A DNA stretch of 28,286 nt from a virus, in IMG/VR virus record IMGVR_UViG_3300042914_001657, positions 1 through 28,286 of that record, one strand, 5' to 3'. The translations under genes were made by a program, and so were the position numbers. Numbering within the stretch: position 1 is the first letter of the stretch; the number at the start of each line of letters is the position of its first letter. Positions 28,178-28,286 of the stretch are shown here, piece after piece. The notes under the pieces were generated by a model. The model made no database searches. It was not told where the DNA came from and saw only the letters and a program-made list of their open reading frames with translations.

Positions 28178-28286
28178 TGCCACGTCCAGAGTTTGATGTC
28201 ACCATTGACGGAGCACAAGCGAGACAAGCGAGAGATCGTATCGGTTTCTCAGCGGGTGGAGACGACTTCAACACGGGTTCTTTCTT
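28177..28286 (+). CDS. Start of next tail gene, cut by window edge
   Basis: Begins by TAATG overlap with the tape measure: MPRPEFDVTIDGAQARQARD, then a Gly/Asp-rich stretch, with 36 codons visible. Position suggests a distal tail or tail-tip protein. Too little is visible to name a family. Confidence 0.55.
   Translation, partial: MPRPEFDVTIDGAQARQARDRIGFSAGGDDFNTGSF

Noticed and set aside
1-28286. Prophage signs such as integrase, attachment site or CI-type repressor
   Set aside because: None is visible. The HTH protein at 8022 is too small and not of the CI type; lysogeny genes could still lie outside the window.
1-28286. tRNA genes
   Set aside because: No cloverleaf with a conserved T-arm (GTTCRANNC context with matching acceptor stem) was found by eye; GTTCAA repeats at 11.1 kb are the iterons.

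Overview
The window looks like most of the genome of a tailed double-stranded DNA bacteriophage (Caudoviricetes) with siphovirus-type architecture. The evidence is an HK97-type packaging and head module (small and large terminase, portal, MuF-like protein, protease, major capsid), a tail-tube protein, a lambda G/GT-like frameshifted chaperone pair and a tape measure of about 502 residues, with no sheath or baseplate genes. I see no integrase, attachment site, tRNA, rRNA, CRISPR array or insertion sequence. The host cannot be named from the sequence. Composition is close to balanced GC, most genes overlap by 1-17 bases (ATGA, TAATG, TGATG), and two promoters look nearly leaderless.

Layout. 1-4944 (+): the end of the tail module, with a large tail protein cut by the left edge, fibre-type proteins and two small proteins, closed by a terminator. 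5095-7917 (-): one chain of eleven overlapping genes, mostly small and unrecognised, with two single-span micro-membrane proteins and a PD-(D/E)XK nuclease-like protein last. 7918-8021: divergent promoter region with A-tracts phased at 10 bp. 8022-12607 (+): replication and recombination genes, namely an HTH protein, a Gp157/Gam-like protein, an ERF annealase, a SWIM zinc-finger protein, SSB, a RusA-like resolvase and a DUF1376-type replication protein that carries iteron-like 11-bp repeats inside its gene. 12653-13253 (-): three small genes, including a ribbon-helix-helix-like protein and a membrane protein. 13254-13459: a second divergent promoter region with phased A-tracts. 13460-15486 (+): lysis-type genes (CHAP endolysin, membrane proteins) and a metallophosphoesterase without a normal start codon. 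15494-16679 (+): a ParB-like/zinc-ribbon protein and a Mom-family DNA modification protein. 16676-28286 (+): packaging, head, neck and tail genes up to the tape measure and the start of one further tail gene cut by the right edge.

How it works together. Early genes probably fire outward from the two curved divergent promoter regions. The ERF, SSB, RusA, SWIM and DUF1376 genes form a recombination-dependent replication set, with a candidate origin inside the DUF1376 gene. Mom would modify adenines in phage DNA before packaging. Since the right edge ends just after the tape measure and the left edge begins inside a tail gene, the map reads naturally as a circular or permuted genome opened within the tail module.

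Most notable: the iteron-like array with a GAAACA microsatellite in the replication gene, the metallophosphoesterase whose first catalytic motif lies upstream of any ATG/GTG/TTG, the structured 100-nt leader before the replication gene, the Mom cassette, the 131-bp terminase overlap, and the eleven-gene reverse-strand operon.
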